From Saksenaea vasiformis B4078 (Eukaryota > Mucoromycota > Mucoromycetes > Mucorales > Saksenaeaceae): a stretch of 64,000 nucleotides of DNA. Made by a program: the position numbers and the translations under genes. Position 1 is the first letter of the stretch, and each line of letters begins with the position of its first letter. Shown piece by piece: positions 41,738 to 54,939 of the stretch. Where the stretch lies: positions 124,001 to 188,000 of the forward strand of contig JNDT01002329.1 of NCBI GenBank assembly GCA_000697055.1. Reading direction: 5' to 3'. Below the pieces are notes generated by a model. That model did no database searches. It saw only the letters and a list, made by a program, of their open reading frames with translations, and was not told the origin of the DNA.

Positions 41738-44700
41738 GGTGATTTATTGTTTTGTAAAGAGTCGTCCCACGTCAGTTGTTGACGAAAAGAGGTTATCGGA
41801 ATTTCAACGATTCAAGCGGACAATGATTTTTTTTACCGATCTCCGTGTCACTCCCTGAAGCCCATTTTCCTTTCCTTAGAACTACCTTAATTAAGGGTAA
41901 AGAGAATAGAACGATTGTTAGGGTACTCGGAGTGTTTATCAACTTTACTATACTAACGACAACTGATTTTTTTCTTTTTTGATTTCCGGTGAGGGTGACT
42001 CGAAAATCATAATCTCAGCTGCACTCCCTTACCTCTTTTACACCGATCATCCACATAATCATCGGTAATCCTCGGGATACCGTCATTTCAAAAAAGTAAA
42101 AATCGCTATTTCGGAATTTAATGTCGTGCAAAAAATCATTCGTGTCCAAAAATGAAATCGTGTCGACATCTCATGAGATTTCCTCCTGTTATTATAGACA
42201 TTGGAATACACTTTCTGTTTTTTATAAAGATGCTCAAGGACGTGTTATTAATGGAAATGGGGCTATTATCCATGAATCTTGTTGTTGACGAGGAGCTGTT
42301 CGCTATCGAGACAACAAGTTCTCGTGCTGAATAAGCAAATCTCCGGGAAGACATTTTCATTCTATAATACATCTATCTGCAGGTGAAAGGAATAAGGAAT
42401 AGCAAAGAGGTATCCAATAATCAACGCTATACAATTTACTCTTTGTTTAGTTGATCTGATGTCTGTGATCGCATTGTAATTACTCGGCAATATGTCGATC
42501 CTTTTACTTTGCATTGAAAAACTCCACGGCTTAAAATGCGCTACAACTTTAACATATGTACAACAAACTCCCTCTACTGAAGTGATAGAAAGGTCGAAAA
42601 TTTTTGGAAGAGCTGTTTCTAAACTTCATGACAGCTCAGTGCCATGTGTCTGTCTGTTACACAGGAATAATTCCGCGCTGTTAAAAGAAATAATGAGGAA
42701 AAATCTCAGCAAAGCTATCATCAGGTCTAAAATGACAGCAAACTGACCTGGACTTCTCAACAAATCGCGTCTTCCTCGATGATCTGCCTTTCACGCTAGA
42801 CTGAAACAAAGCAAGGTTTGGTCAAAAAAGGGAACTTTTGCTACATGCACTACTGCGGCGCATTTCAATCCCCCCGAAAATAACAGAATCTAAGGGCTTC
42901 AATGATGCAATGAATCCGGAAAGATCTGCAATTGACGAGTAATTTACGTACTATATGTGACAATAGCGCCAATAAAGATGTGAATGGATCAGAACAGCGA
43001 CATGTCAAAACAATTTCCTTTTTGTTGCATTTCTTCTCTTCCTTTCTTCATCATCTACGTATTGATAACATATTTGTCCTTGCCTTATCCATCGATCTGT
43101 AGTAGTTGCGACATCGTTTTCTGACAGAAGCACATCTTCGGATGGGTGTTTCCTCCCATGAGAAGCGCGACGTCAAACTCGGTAAGCTGCTTGTTTTTAG
43201 GTATCGTTCATAATCATGATACCAAGAATTTCTTTTCTGCAATGTTGCACAAGGCCAAGACATTCACGCAAGATAAGCACTTTCCTGGATAACGCAGAAC
43301 TTGACACGGGAATCAAACCGCCTACTGGCAACTTGAATAGAACATGTATTTATTTATGTAAAGAAATGGCTTACTATCATGGTATCCTGAGGTCTTGTCT
43401 GATCCGCTGCGCATACCTCCTACTAAGACGATGTCACACGAAGTTGGAGGCGAGAATATGCATGAGCGATTGCTGTTACTGATACTATCTCCGAGGGCAC
43501 CCAATGATTTATTGTAATGGCTCAATTTTGAAGTTAATGCTCGAGTCTATCCATTGTTGAGTGTTTGACGGGGAACATACGATGAGTATTAAATTTACTT
43601 CCGCTCAAGTTTTGGCTAGCTCGATCGTGTTGAAGAAAGAAATGTTTATACCTGTTTTTACCGATATTCTGAAAGCATATGGAGTACATCAACGTCTGAT
43701 CGGTATTCATAGCAGATACTACAAAACCACTGATCTGCATGCAGCCGCAAGCTTTTCTAACTCTCGATATGAGCATTTTCCGATCAGAAAATTGTGAACG
43801 TTTGACATTGCTCGTTGTAACAGACCAAAATGCTCGAGGAAGTTGAGCTTAGGCGAGTAAGGAGGTGAATAGAAAAAGTATATCCACAGGAAATGGAATA
43901 CTTGCAGATGTATTTACTATTGTGGAAAAGAGTGTTACCGATGATAAGGTAAAATCGTATGATCGTGATTATCCATCGTTCGTTTTGATGGCACTGAAGA
44001 ATACTCAGTGACGATTTCTGAAGACTGGTAGCTCATAGCTATTTTTACATTCGATAGCTTTGGTTACCTGGTTCGACGCCTGAGTGCGGCGACTGCAAAA
44101 GGGGTTTCCGTAACCCATGTGAGCGAATGATTTTTCTTTAAACAACAAGCAATAACGTCATACACTTTGATTTTCTTAATACAGTTGAAATCTTGGTTAG
44201 ATACCCACACGCAAGAGAAGATCGGAGCAAATACTATGATAAGGAGTCAAAAAGGTCAGATCTATAAACGGAAGCTTCTGGGTAGTGCTTGAGTGGAAGT
44301 CAGAAGGGAGTCTATCAAATGATGCAAGGATGCCTCTGTATGTACGTGCCACGGCTGAATATGCCGCTAACGGAACAAAACAAAAATAAAACAAGATTCT
44401 CGCGTACGTTCCATCAAGCGGTGCTCGGTTGGTAACGTCTTATTAATCATCTTACAAAGACTGTAGAATCCCGTCTTCGCCGTTTAAAATTGGTGCTAAC
44501 TTAAAAGCGTTATCCAAAGAAGCAGGGTCTTGCGCAGCACTAACTCAAACTTACATGGGAATATGCATTTGTCCCATATTCCTTTTTGGTAACGAGATAA
44601 GGGCGTTCTTGTGTGCATAAACCATGGCGACGGGTACATAGATGTGTGCGTTCCTTGGTTGAACAAAGTTACTATTTCTTGAACGGCGACTTACGCTGTT

Positions 44701-45149
44701 CTAGATAGGCTCCGCATCCATTAAAGAAACCATTTGTGTTCGAGAGAAAGTAAAAATTCGTTGTTAATGTAGCATATATTTACTTACGTGAGACTCGATC
44801 TCTGTGAGGCACAAATTTGTCAGAGTACCACAAGATATCATTCATGATAAGTACATTCGATGGCTATTGTTTGACTAATCCTTGATGCAATCGCAGTGCA
44901 TCCAACATGAGGTGGCACACAGTATGGATTACATGTTTGAAAACAAAATAACAGCTAAAAAAACTGGTGAAGAGTAAGGCCTCCAGAATCTAAGATGGAA
45001 AAATGATGCCTATTTAATTACTCATGTAATCCCTTATGGACATCGTGCCCCCATCCAGGGCATACACACTCCGTTGCGCATATTGCACATTAGTGGATTG
45101 CTGCAGCGGTTCATACCAAAAAAGATCAGCAAAACGTAAAGGAGAAAGC
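41738..45149. other. Long gene-free stretch
   Basis: About 3.4 kb. The left 150 bp contains the coiled-coil gene promoter. Open frames at 42492-42746, 43051-43263 and 43561-43797 have no domain and no splice partners I can defend. No array or transposon end was found. Confidence 0.35.
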
Positions 45150-45505
45150 AACATCTACTAGACTGTTTATAAAGGAATCATCTCCAGCATGATGCCCAGT
45201 CCCATTGAGTCTTTCATACTGTCTCTCCAAGCCAGTGTGTACAAGTGTGGAATCGAAACATATCCTTTGATCCGCTCATGTCATATCCTGAAATCGTCTT
45301 TTCGCGCCGATAATGCTGCCACAGACACAGCCGAACGAATGTAATATGAAATACGTGCAAACAAGTCTCTTTTAGGAATGTAAGGTTGTCAATCAGAACC
45401 GCAGTTCCACCTGGATCGAGAGCGGCCAACCAAAGTTGAGTACGCGCGAATACACTCTCGTTAAACATGCCAAACAATATGAGAAGGGGACGGATAAATA
45501 ACAAT
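45150..45505 (-). mobile_element. Family B-type remnant beside the epsin gene, copy B4
   Basis: The plus-strand block TTTATAAAGGAATCATC ... CCCAGTCCC ... CTTTCATACTGTCT ... GAATCGAAACATATCCTTTG parallels copy B1 at 4745-4860 (CTTATAAAGGAATGATC ... CTTCACACTGTCT ... GAATCGAAGTGTATCCTTTG). On the minus strand an open frame contains TQLWLAALDPGGTAVLI, whose D-P-G after a hydrophobic strand recalls the first RuvC motif of TnpB/Fanzor-like proteins; that link is speculative. It lies 60 bp beyond the epsin stop codon, so it may be part of the epsin 3' UTR. Confidence 0.4.
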
Positions 45506-45567
45506 ATTTTTCACCCTCTTTTACACAGCAATCTGCTTAAAAAAATCCTTTATATGAGAACCTCGTG

Positions 45568-48049
45568 TTAAAAGTGTGATCCATTTTGTTGCCCAAACAA
45601 ATGTTGCTGTTGCTGCGGATGTTGTCCAAACGGAGCATTAAATCCCGTTGACTGTGGTTGGATCGCTCCTGTCATTTGTGGCGCAAATGCCATATTTCCA
45701 TTGAAGCCTGTTGCCTGAGGTACTTGCATGCCTGTCATTTGTGGTTGCTGAAATCGTTGCTGCTGCTGTTGTTGTTTTTGCTCTTGCATTAATTCTAGTA
45801 AAGACTTTTGCTTGCTTGCAGGCGATGTATTGGAGTGCACTGGTGCACTGGACGGTCCAAATGGATTACGACTTGGCTGCTGACCAAATGGCTGAAACAA
45901 TTGCACTTTAAAATCCATTGCATCTATATGATGTCATACCTGAGAGAAAGAAGAGCTCGTACCCAGATTCAACAAGTCGGCTGTTGCATTATTTCCGTTG
46001 CTGCCTGTCTGACTAGCCGTTTGTGGCTGAAATGAATTTGCAAAACCAGATCCACTAAGCATTGACGCGCATTTAGCTAAATAGGCTGCAAATCATACTA
46101 CTTACACCGGGATTCGAAGATTGCCTGTGTTACCGAACGTGTCCATGCCATCTCTGTGAAACAATGCTATTGTTCAAATCATGCACACCTGTAGCAAAGA
46201 CCTTACTCTTTGTTTGCTAAGAGAGAGTTTAACTTTGAAAAACGCGAATCGACCGATTGCGGAGAGTTTTGACCCAACGCTCCCGTGTGCTTTATACCAG
46301 CGAAGATCATAAGTGTGTTTCTTGTTAAAAAGGTAATCCTGTTTTACCTGAGTGGAAGTAGGAGATGAGAAATGTGATCGGTTCGCAAGTGAAGATGCTG
46401 GTTGCTGTCCAAAGGCCATCGAAGCAAATGCGTCTGATGGTTGCTGTGTCTGCGATTGTTGTAATCCGAAGGGATTATTATTATTACCCGTTGCTGTACT
46501 CGTTTGGAATGCAAAATTCCCAGTAGCCTGAGGCTGCTGCGGTTGAGCGAATCCTGTCATCGAACTCGTCTGAAAGGGCGCCATGCCTGTATATTGTGTC
46601 TGAAGCGGCATGCCTGTCATTTGTGCTTGGAGTGCCGGAGAAAATCCGCTATACTGCTGCTGCTGCTGTTGTTGTCGCTGTTGATACGGGTTGTTTTGCT
46701 GGTAAGGGTTCGTACTATAGACTGAATTCTGTCTTTGCGGATTGGCGGAGATAGGATCAGAAAAGGAAAGATTGGTCATCCCGGTGTTTTGAGGCCACTG
46801 CAATTGTTGTTGAACATATGGATTTGTATTTGAATCGAACACTTGGTTTGCAGGAAAGGGGTTGAAGCTACTACTTCGGCCGTCGTCAAAATTGGTATCA
46901 TCATCATAATAATAATCATCATCACTCTGTTCGCTTTACCTTGTCGTACCGCCAAAGAGACTTTGAGCATTCTCACGTTCTAATTTTTCTCTTTGTTTTT
47001 GTTCTCTTTCCCTTGCTTCTTGTTCACTCAGCTGGATCGCCTTTGCGAGGTCTTCGTCGCTAATTGCATGAATGCATGAAAATCCCGTCTCTGGATCCAA
47101 ATGATATACCCTTGCTCGCGATTCTTTGCTTCCTCCTCTGCCAAGCGTTTACTTTCTTGTAATGCTCGTCGAAGATCCCGATCTTCATCTAGATGACCTG
47201 GTCGTGTGTATGTACTTTCGTCCCTCGCCACCATGGAATCGTTCATGTAATCAGTGACCCCGGTCATACGATCCCTCATATGCTGTCTTCGTTGTCGTTC
47301 CTCTCGTAATCGGGATTCATCCAGCAATAGATTTGTAATATCTTTCGCCTTCTGTCGGACTACATACATCCCCTGTCAAACACAAAAAAAAAAAACATGC
47401 GCGGCTATTCATGGAATTACCATTTGCGCCGACGTCTCTTCCATTCTCGTCCACATGCTGGAATTCTTTCAATGTCTTGACGACGTATATATTTTCTTTG
47501 GCATAAAGCACAACATTATCTGAACCCACATGGAGACAATAGTCGAGCAATAATAATGCCTGATATACATAGTTTGGTCACAAGTGATCTAAATCTGCGG
47601 GCCAAAACATACCTTAAACACATGACGCCAATTTTTCCCCTTGTCATTTAAGCGTCGATCGATCATATCCATAATTTCGACAAAATCATGCCTGGAAGTC
47701 GGGTCAGTCAAAGGTGGAAGGATACACCGGGTTTAAAATACAGATTTTCATTTTTCAGAATAAAAAAGAAGCCCCCCAATAACAGGATCAACTTACGAAT
47801 TGAAGGTCAACTGAGCAATCTCATTCATGAGTGTACCACTAGGACCCCATGCATCGTTGGAAGTAGCCTCACGGACTTTAATCTGTACATCGGAGAAACC
47901 TTTTGCATAGTTTTTACTTCCAAGAAAAAAGAACACAAAGACAAAAAAAAACGAAAAGCATTTAGCTCTTTCACTATGATCTCAAAATGTTGCAAATTGT
48001 TCTAGCGGAGGTCAGCTTACATGCTGCGAACTACGCCTTTGCCTGTCAT
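45568..48049 (-). CDS. Epsin (Ent1/Ent2-type) endocytic adaptor
   Basis: Eleven exons: 48049-48021, 47916-47797, 47691-47613, 47559-47421, 47359-47110, 47059-46940, 46873-46348, 46232-46207 (26 nt), 46153-46106, 46054-45940 and 45891-45568. Total 1776 nt, 591 residues, frame closed. Residues about 12-145 form the ENTH domain (YAKGFSDVQIKVREATSND, WGPSGTLMNEIAQLTF, NWRHVFKALLLLDYCLHVG, VRQKAKDITNLLLDE), which binds PI(4,5)P2 and bends membrane. Two ubiquitin-interacting motifs follow, DLRRALQESKRLAEEE and DEDLAKAIQLSEQEARE. The C-terminal half is Gln-rich with NPF motifs (FNPFPA, NNPFGL, RNPFGP) for EH proteins and about ten [MQYP]xTG[MF] repeats (MTGM, YTGM, ATGF). It acts in clathrin-mediated endocytosis at the plasma membrane. 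The intron after GGTTR (46939-46874) is 66 nt; if it is retained, a TAA follows immediately. Confidence 0.93.
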
Positions 48050-49554
48050 GGTGTAAAGGAGAAGGAAGGATATTTCAAAACCAGCAAGTAGAAAGAAAAA
48101 GTTCGAGGCAGAAAAAAACCAGTTAAAAGTGCTCAATTTTTTGCAACTCACGTGGCCAGAGTCACCCATTGGTTCGTGGAATAGTGATTACCTGCGTCTT
48201 TCTTTCCGTCAATACAGACACATTCGCTGCTCAGAATTCGCAGGGAAGATGGGAAAATACTAAAGAAAAAGGAAAAAAAAATGAGGAAGCTGCAGGCGAC
48301 GTACAGAACGGTTATGGTCAGCGCAGATCCTTGGAAGTGTGAGTTATCTAAATGGAAGGACGCTGCATATATAGTCATTAGCGTATTTGGATCCTATTCT
48401 TTCTTGAAAGATGCGGCATTGATCTGATAAAACAATGTCTTTATAGTTTGCTACCTCAAGAAGCAATTCCTACAGCAGGTTTCACTGCAACGGTCTCTCA
48501 ATTTTATTTGTTGTGGATGACCTTACACATCTGAAGCAGTTATTGTTGAGAGCGATTTTAAGTCCTGTCGCTATACCCTGGATTTCATACACGATGCATG
48601 TAGCTACTATCTTGCAGTAGATCTGCAGTGACGGAGCTTATTACATACTTTTTAGAAAATAGATGTTTCTCTCATAAACTGTTATAAATTTCCATGAAAC
48701 GCAGTATCGTTTTCACAGAGGTTGCATTGGTTTTAGTCAGCTAGTTTACGAATTGCGTCAAAGGAAGCAATCGCAATGATTGTCTATCCATCTCTATGTG
48801 TACAGTACTATTGAAACGGTCTCTTAATACGCTCTTTGCTCCTTTGATATATTCAGTTTTTAATCTATCATTCGATCTTCCGCCTTACCTTTTTCCTGCT
48901 CTATACGCATCAGATAACCTGCGTAATCAAACTGCAAACTTACAGATGCACAGAGCAGGCCACACTATCCAACCAAAATTCAATCAACAGTACCCTGCCA
49001 CCTTGTTTGGTCTACGGAACTTTTACGTTCTGTGCTGCAAAGGCAGTTACAGCTTGTCTTAAGTAATGGGTGTAACCACACGTATGATAGGGAGTCCTAT
49101 TCTGTAGAACATTTTTTGTAGGTGGGAAACTTATCAGCTAAGCTTAAACTTCATGGTACTCCGGTAGCCTGATCTATTCCGGCTTTCAGTGGGTAAATGG
49201 CGAGATTCTGCTATTATCTATGTGGTGATGTTTTACGGTGCCGAATTAGGCATCGCATGGGCTCGAAATATGATTTTGGCAATGAATCCCGATCAATTCA
49301 TCGCTGCTGATTGACGTGTCGTCTAAGTGAACGGACTATGTCTGCAACTCGGATGATGGACGGATCTCAGCCTTATTATTTGTTTCCTAGCATTGTTCTG
49401 CTAGAAATGCAATCAAGTAGACCGGCCTGTTAAGACTAATACATTCTTTCTCCAATATTGAGCTGTAGTGCTTTTCTACGCCACTCTCAATAAATTTTGA
49501 TTCCACGAAGAGCCAAAATTGGGCTATGAAAAATTGCGTATGTGTCTTTTGATT
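48050..49554. other. Epsin upstream region, then gene-free
   Basis: The first few hundred bases (purine-rich with A-runs at 48090-48115 and 48255-48285) are the epsin promoter side. The rest, including an 88-codon frame at 48796-49062, has no recognisable content. Confidence 0.35.
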
Positions 49555-49820
49555 CGCAAGTTTTTACCTGCATCAACTTTGTCCCTTGATGGACCCAAAT
49601 CTATCCAAGCTTCGTAAAAATTCATCCATGGCCAGTAAATGGAACGATACATTGGTGTCTTCTTATCCCGACGGGTATTCCCACACGACTGTGGGGACCA
49701 GACCCACACCTGAGTCAGTGGGGTCACTCCTACTGGCATAGTAGCGGATATGTTCAGGCTATCTGCAGAAGATCTGAAGCGATGCAGCGTCTGGCAGTCT
49801 ATTGTGGGAAATGAGTGGTG
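49555..49820 (-). mobile_element. Family A internal fragment A5, inverted
   Basis: On the minus strand: CCAGACGCTGCATCGCTTC, then CCCCACTGACTCAGGTGTGG, AATACCCGTCGGGATAAG and CGTTCCATTTACTGGCCATG. This is the same order as the core of A2 and A6 (GCATCGCTTCAAGTCC, CACCGGACTCAGGTGCGG, CCTTCGGGGTAAG, CCATTTACTAA). At 49585-49625 a plus-oriented CTTGATGGACCCAAATCTAT resembles the right-end region of A2, so this copy seems rearranged. Confidence 0.55.
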
Positions 49821-51471
49821 TACAGTGTGAGAATGCTCATTTGAGTTATAACCCACTGTTACACACACGGTCCGGGAGAGAAATCCCTTGCAACCTAGAT
49901 AAACCACCAGAGAACATGGAGAACCTCGCAGATGTGGGGAATTTGCAGCCTTGCCGAGGGTATCCTTGGGAACAGAGAGGAAGCACCTTCTTGTGTCGGA
50001 TGGAGAAATCACTCATTGACGCGGACACATGAAAGAAGATAATACACAGATATCGGCAGTAGAAGCAGATGCTCTCCAGCGCAGAGCCCGTTGAATCTCG
50101 CGCCAAATCCAATGATAAAACTAGCCTCTCTGCATTAACCCAATGTGTGTACTGATGTGATCTCTTCTCCTTGTATCACAAAAGGATGGAATTCCTTCAG
50201 CCCCTTGTTGAGGTTCTATGGCTTGATCCAAACTGTCTGTATCTGCGGGTGTCCTTTTGCTTCGCACCAGGCAGACATAATGTTATTTTATAATTCATTG
50301 CCTCGGTCTCTATTAGAGACACTGTACCCTTTCCACTACGCCTTGATTATCTGACTACAGCATCCAACCATTGTGAAACCTAAACCGCAGATACTCCATC
50401 TTTCATTTGTGTTCAAGTTCATCGATAGCTAGGAATATAGTTTTGCATACCTTCAATCTACAGCATACATATTGTCAAATCATCCACGAAATCGGCATCA
50501 CATAGGGCAATATCCCTACTTAGTCTAATCACTGACCGAGAGTTTCCAATTTGGAACTCCTTGTCTGACAACTAGGCGCCATGGCCTTCCAACATGTCTC
50601 CTTCATGATTTTGACACTTGACTGCCACATTTTACTTCTCTGTTTGCTTCATTAAGCCCTTTTTCGTATTCCTTCTTTTGGGTACAGTTTCCTTTCAGTT
50701 TCAGCGCCTGTTTCCTCCTATCATGATGGCTTAATCTTATTCTCTATTCTGCTTGGATCAAACGAGAGCAAGTGTGCCGTAAAGCTTAACCGTAGGTGCC
50801 AAGTTACGGAAACGCAAGCTCTTATGTTTGCTTTTGGGGCTGGCTTAGCATGAAGTCAACCTAAACATGAGTATCTCGATTATGTATTACCCCGTTGTTG
50901 GTATGTACTGCGTTTCACAGCGTTACTTACTAACATAGAAATGAAAAAGGAAGATATTATAGAAACAGGGACTAAGACGCTCTGGTGATGACTGAAGACA
51001 TAGGTTGAGCAAGAACGATGGAAATGTTATAGGAATAGCTGAAGAAGAATTGGCATCGACAGAAGAAACACTGCGACAAATGCATCGCAAGAATACAGTA
51101 TTGGCACACTACTTCAGCAAGCATGTTCTGATAGACATAGGCAACGATAGTTTTCCTTCGATACTATTCGCGGTTATAACATCTCTCACGCTGTTCTACC
51201 GTCCAAATTGCTTCCCACATACTATGAACTTGGGTAGATGGTAGAAAGAAATGCAAGAGCGACGCATTCGCCAGTGCAAGTATGTCAGCAAGTTCTGCAT
51301 CCAAAGAATCAGAATAAAAAATTCATTTAAGCTGTGATTTGGTCTATGTAATGGATATGAAATCGGTCGCAGACAACCATATTCCTGTTTCTAGGGGAAG
51401 TTCTCCTGAAGCCAGTTCCAAGGAGATAGTATCGTCAAACTATTCCACTTCAACGCTTTTTTGTTTCTACT
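49821..51471. other. Gene-free stretch
   Basis: No supported exon. Open frames at 49524-50112 are antisense to one another and overlap fragment A5. The region ends at the stop codon of the RlmN-like gene and should contain its 3' UTR. Confidence 0.35.
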
Positions 51472-53019
51472 TTATATGTCGCTATTTTTCGTATCGTGTG
51501 AACTTTTCAGCTGTCCGCAGGCGGCAAGAATATCTAAAGCGGGTCAGCACGCCTATCTTTGTTCAAATCATGATCCTCTTACCCTGTCCTCGAGGTCTTC
51601 GCACTGTACAATGAATACCACCCGCTATTACAGCTTTGGCAAATTTTTCAACTTGTTCTGGCGAAGACGTACGATAAGAAGAGCCTGGCCAAGGGTTGAA
51701 GGGTCTAGCCTCCGATAAATACATCGGTCCGTATAAGCTGCATCCAACTTACATGAGATTAACGTGGGATGGGAGCTGCTTCAACAGTCTGACTAATTCA
51801 CGGGCTTCAGCTATCGAATCATTCACGCGATCCAGCATCACATATCTATCATAATTGTTCTAGATCCAGAAAATAGAAAGCAAAAAAACATACTCAAACG
51901 TAATCCGTTTTCCGCTGCTTCCCATTGCTTGAGCGTAGTTTTTACATGCATCCAATACGAGTCGGAGAGGAAATGTTTTGTTCAGAGGAACCAGTTTATC
52001 GCGTAAATCGTCATTGGTCGCATGTAACGAGATCGCCAAAGATACACCAAGATCAGACGCAATCCTAGGAATCAGTGGAACTACACCGGAAGTGGAGATA
52101 GTGATTTTTGACTTGGGCCAACTTAAACCATTAGGATCTGTAAGGATCTTGACCGCTTTACTGACATGTCTTTATAAGAGAGTTAACGTGATTTCTCTTG
52201 TCACATGGGTTAGTTTACTACCTCCAGTTGTACAGCGGTTCACCTTGACCCATGAATACCATGTTTGATACAATACGCTTTTTATCTGCTTGAAGTGGAA
52301 AATCGCCTGCACCATGAGCAGATACCATGTATTGGCCCACCACTATATCAATGTTAATAGGATTGATCTTCAGCAGCTTATCTGTACCTTCGCTAGCAGT
52401 TAAGCTACGTAGAAGCTTCTGTGTCCCTGTGTGGCAAAAGCTGCATTGAAGCGAACAACCTATCTGGGAGGAAACACATAAAGTAGCTCGGCGGCTCTCG
52501 GGAATCAGGACGGTCTCCACTACAGCACCAGGTTCTTGCTTTGTATTGAATCCTATCAGATACTTTCGGGTCTTGTCTTTCGCAGTCTTGTCTAGCTATA
52601 TGCGATTTATCGTTTGCATGCTATACATTAATCTGCAGGTACTTTTTTACTTTGATTTCGCCATAGCTTATCCGGTACATGTCTTCAAGTTGAGATCGTA
52701 CTGACTTGGATAACGTCGACATATCGTGAAATGACGTCTGGCCTATCTATTCATTAGGACCAGCCTCATTCCTGTATCTGGTCTAACCCTGCAGATACAT
52801 ATGCTTCCAAAGTTGCAATGCTGTATATTTCTTCGCATCTTTGACATTGGCAAGCAGTTCCTGCTGCAATTCTTCGAGAGACAGACCGATTAAATTCTTT
52901 CTCCGAGGTGTGCGCTCATGAGGAACTGCAAATCCCCTAATTCCTTGTGCTGCTGTCGAATAACATTGGCGTATATCCCTCCTCGCGCCTACAAATGAAC
53001 GCCAACCATGTCGAAGCAT
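51472..53019 (-). CDS. RlmN/Cfr-family radical-SAM RNA methyltransferase, putatively mitochondrial
   Basis: Eight exons: 53019-52788, 52742-52651, 52595-52388, 52342-52222, 52169-51894, 51845-51753, 51704-51583 and 51533-51472. Total 1206 nt, 401 residues, frame closed. RlmN methylates C2 of A2503 in 23S rRNA and of A37 in some tRNAs. All catalytic parts are visible: the [4Fe-4S] motif C155-x3-C159-x2-C162 (CSLQCSFC), C148 in ATLCVSSQIGC, the GQGEPLYN motif and C387 in ILAACGQL, the methyl-carrying Cys. SISLHATND is written AISLHATNDDLRDKLVP, and NPWPGSSYR completes the core. The N-terminus MLRHGWRSFVGARRDIRQC is basic, lacks acids until residue 15 and is followed by YSTAAQG, resembling a mitochondrial presequence. 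So modification of mitochondrial rRNA or tRNA is the likely role (inference). Confidence 0.93.
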
Positions 53020-54935
53020 GATCCCAAGTTGATCGATCTACCTGCGCCGAAATGGTTTTTTTTTTCACCGTTTGAACTCCGAGTGGATGAGCAACAGCTT
53101 CACCACTTTAAAGAATCTCCGCTCTCCAACAAGAAGAAGCGATTCTCAGGTGGAATAATCACCTATTGGTGATATTTTTTTTTTCGACGGTGATATTGAT
53201 TGTTGGCCGTTGATGTGGTGATTGTAGAATTGGTACAATTTGGTGGATTCCATAAAGAAGGCAATAAGCGCCCACTCGTCCTTTAACGCGGTATTCATCA
53301 TACAGTATTACAGCATCTTCACCTCCCACTACATGGAATCAAACCCCAAAAATATGGTTGTGCGTTGCTACAGTAAACGACTGTTAGCTAGATGTCAAAA
53401 GTAAATGGAGATTCACATGTACTATTCTGCTGGAAGTGAGGAACGGCAAAGCATAACTTTACGTGGCCATCGACGCGTTGGTTGGACATGTAAAGGGCAG
53501 GCTATAAAGAGAAAAGATGGAGCGTATTCATCAGCCTAGCAATTTCTTATTTTACAACTATGTCGCATGATTCTGGCTCGGCGGTCAGATAACGTACGCG
53601 TGAATCGTCTGATGCAGCTACAGCTCTGGAAAATGCTCCACCACAGAAGAATGTTGTCGTAGCGTCAGGGGAGAAAGACCCGAAGATGCTCCCGACCGGT
53701 GTTACAGACCTACACCTTATGTGCGACTGACTACAGCCAGCTCAAAATGTAAGCTATGGATACATGGATGCTTCATATAGTGTGCATAAGAAGGTTGTCG
53801 GGAAGATCTGCACTAGTGACAGCCTCATTGAAGACCGTGATCCAAGGCCGCAGCTTGCCTCAGAAGATGTAGACAATAAACTGCAAAGTCTAGCTCATTC
53901 GACTGCAAATATACCTTCAGTTTGGACTATGAGTACATTTTTCTTGCTGGAACAATGTAATGATGAGTAGCATGTTGTTCAAAATGTATTGAGGAGTACT
54001 CAGGAAGGAGTGGCTGCCGAAGGAAACTATGCTATATGATTACAACCCTGCAGAGCTTGTAAAGACTTTGAAGACAAAATCACTATCCAAAATGATGAAA
54101 CGAAGAGAGATAGCAGAAAAAATTCGCCAGCTTGCAGTTTGATACGAAACGGCTCGCCTTTTGCAAAATGAATTCGTGGAAGATATTAATTCCATGATTA
54201 ACGTATATATAAAAGACACTATTGACAAAGAATAGCGTCGTCGCCATTTGATAACACAGTTGTTTCCGAAAGAGAATGTACCACGCTTCATTCGGAATAC
54301 ATTTGCAATGGACAACGGGCGGCATAGGTAAATACATCTACTTCTACTCTATATGTATACTGTATTTTCGAAAAACTTTTGCGCGCAAAGACGTTTTACC
54401 GAGCTTTTCTTCTCTTCTGATTTGTCAACGGTGATCCCTTTTTTTCGATTACTTTCTACTGTTCTTCTTTCATTATGCTGTAACTCTTCCTTTTTTTTTT
54501 ATTATATTTCTTGCCAAAACAATGGCGGATGATTTGAGTGTATACAACTTTTGATACTTCAAGGAGATAGCTTTTCCTAGCAGCAGGCAAGAGTAGCTTC
54601 TGCTGAGGAAAATGCTTACGACTGTTGCCATTGGGAAGATGATATCAGACGGGATCGAGGGTAAACCATTACTGCCTACGTGTATTAGAATATACTTGCT
54701 GTAATAGTATATCATTGCTGTTTTCTCGCGATGAGTCTTCTCGCAGTGCTGCTTATATCGATGTCACTTCTTCTTCAGCTACTTCCATAGCATCTTCATC
54801 TTTCTTGCTCACAGCCACGTCCTCAAGTTTTTACCATATGTACGCATCTTTATGTTGAATTTTTATTCATCATCGTCATGTATCCATATCTTCTTTCTAA
54901 GGAATATTAGTCGACGAAAAACGCTGTGCAATCAG
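53020..54935. other. Gene-free stretch
   Basis: The left end is the RlmN-like gene promoter. No exon, array or transposon end was supported across the rest; frames near 53764 and 54040-54337 have no motifs. Confidence 0.35.
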
Positions 54936-54939
54936 AGAG

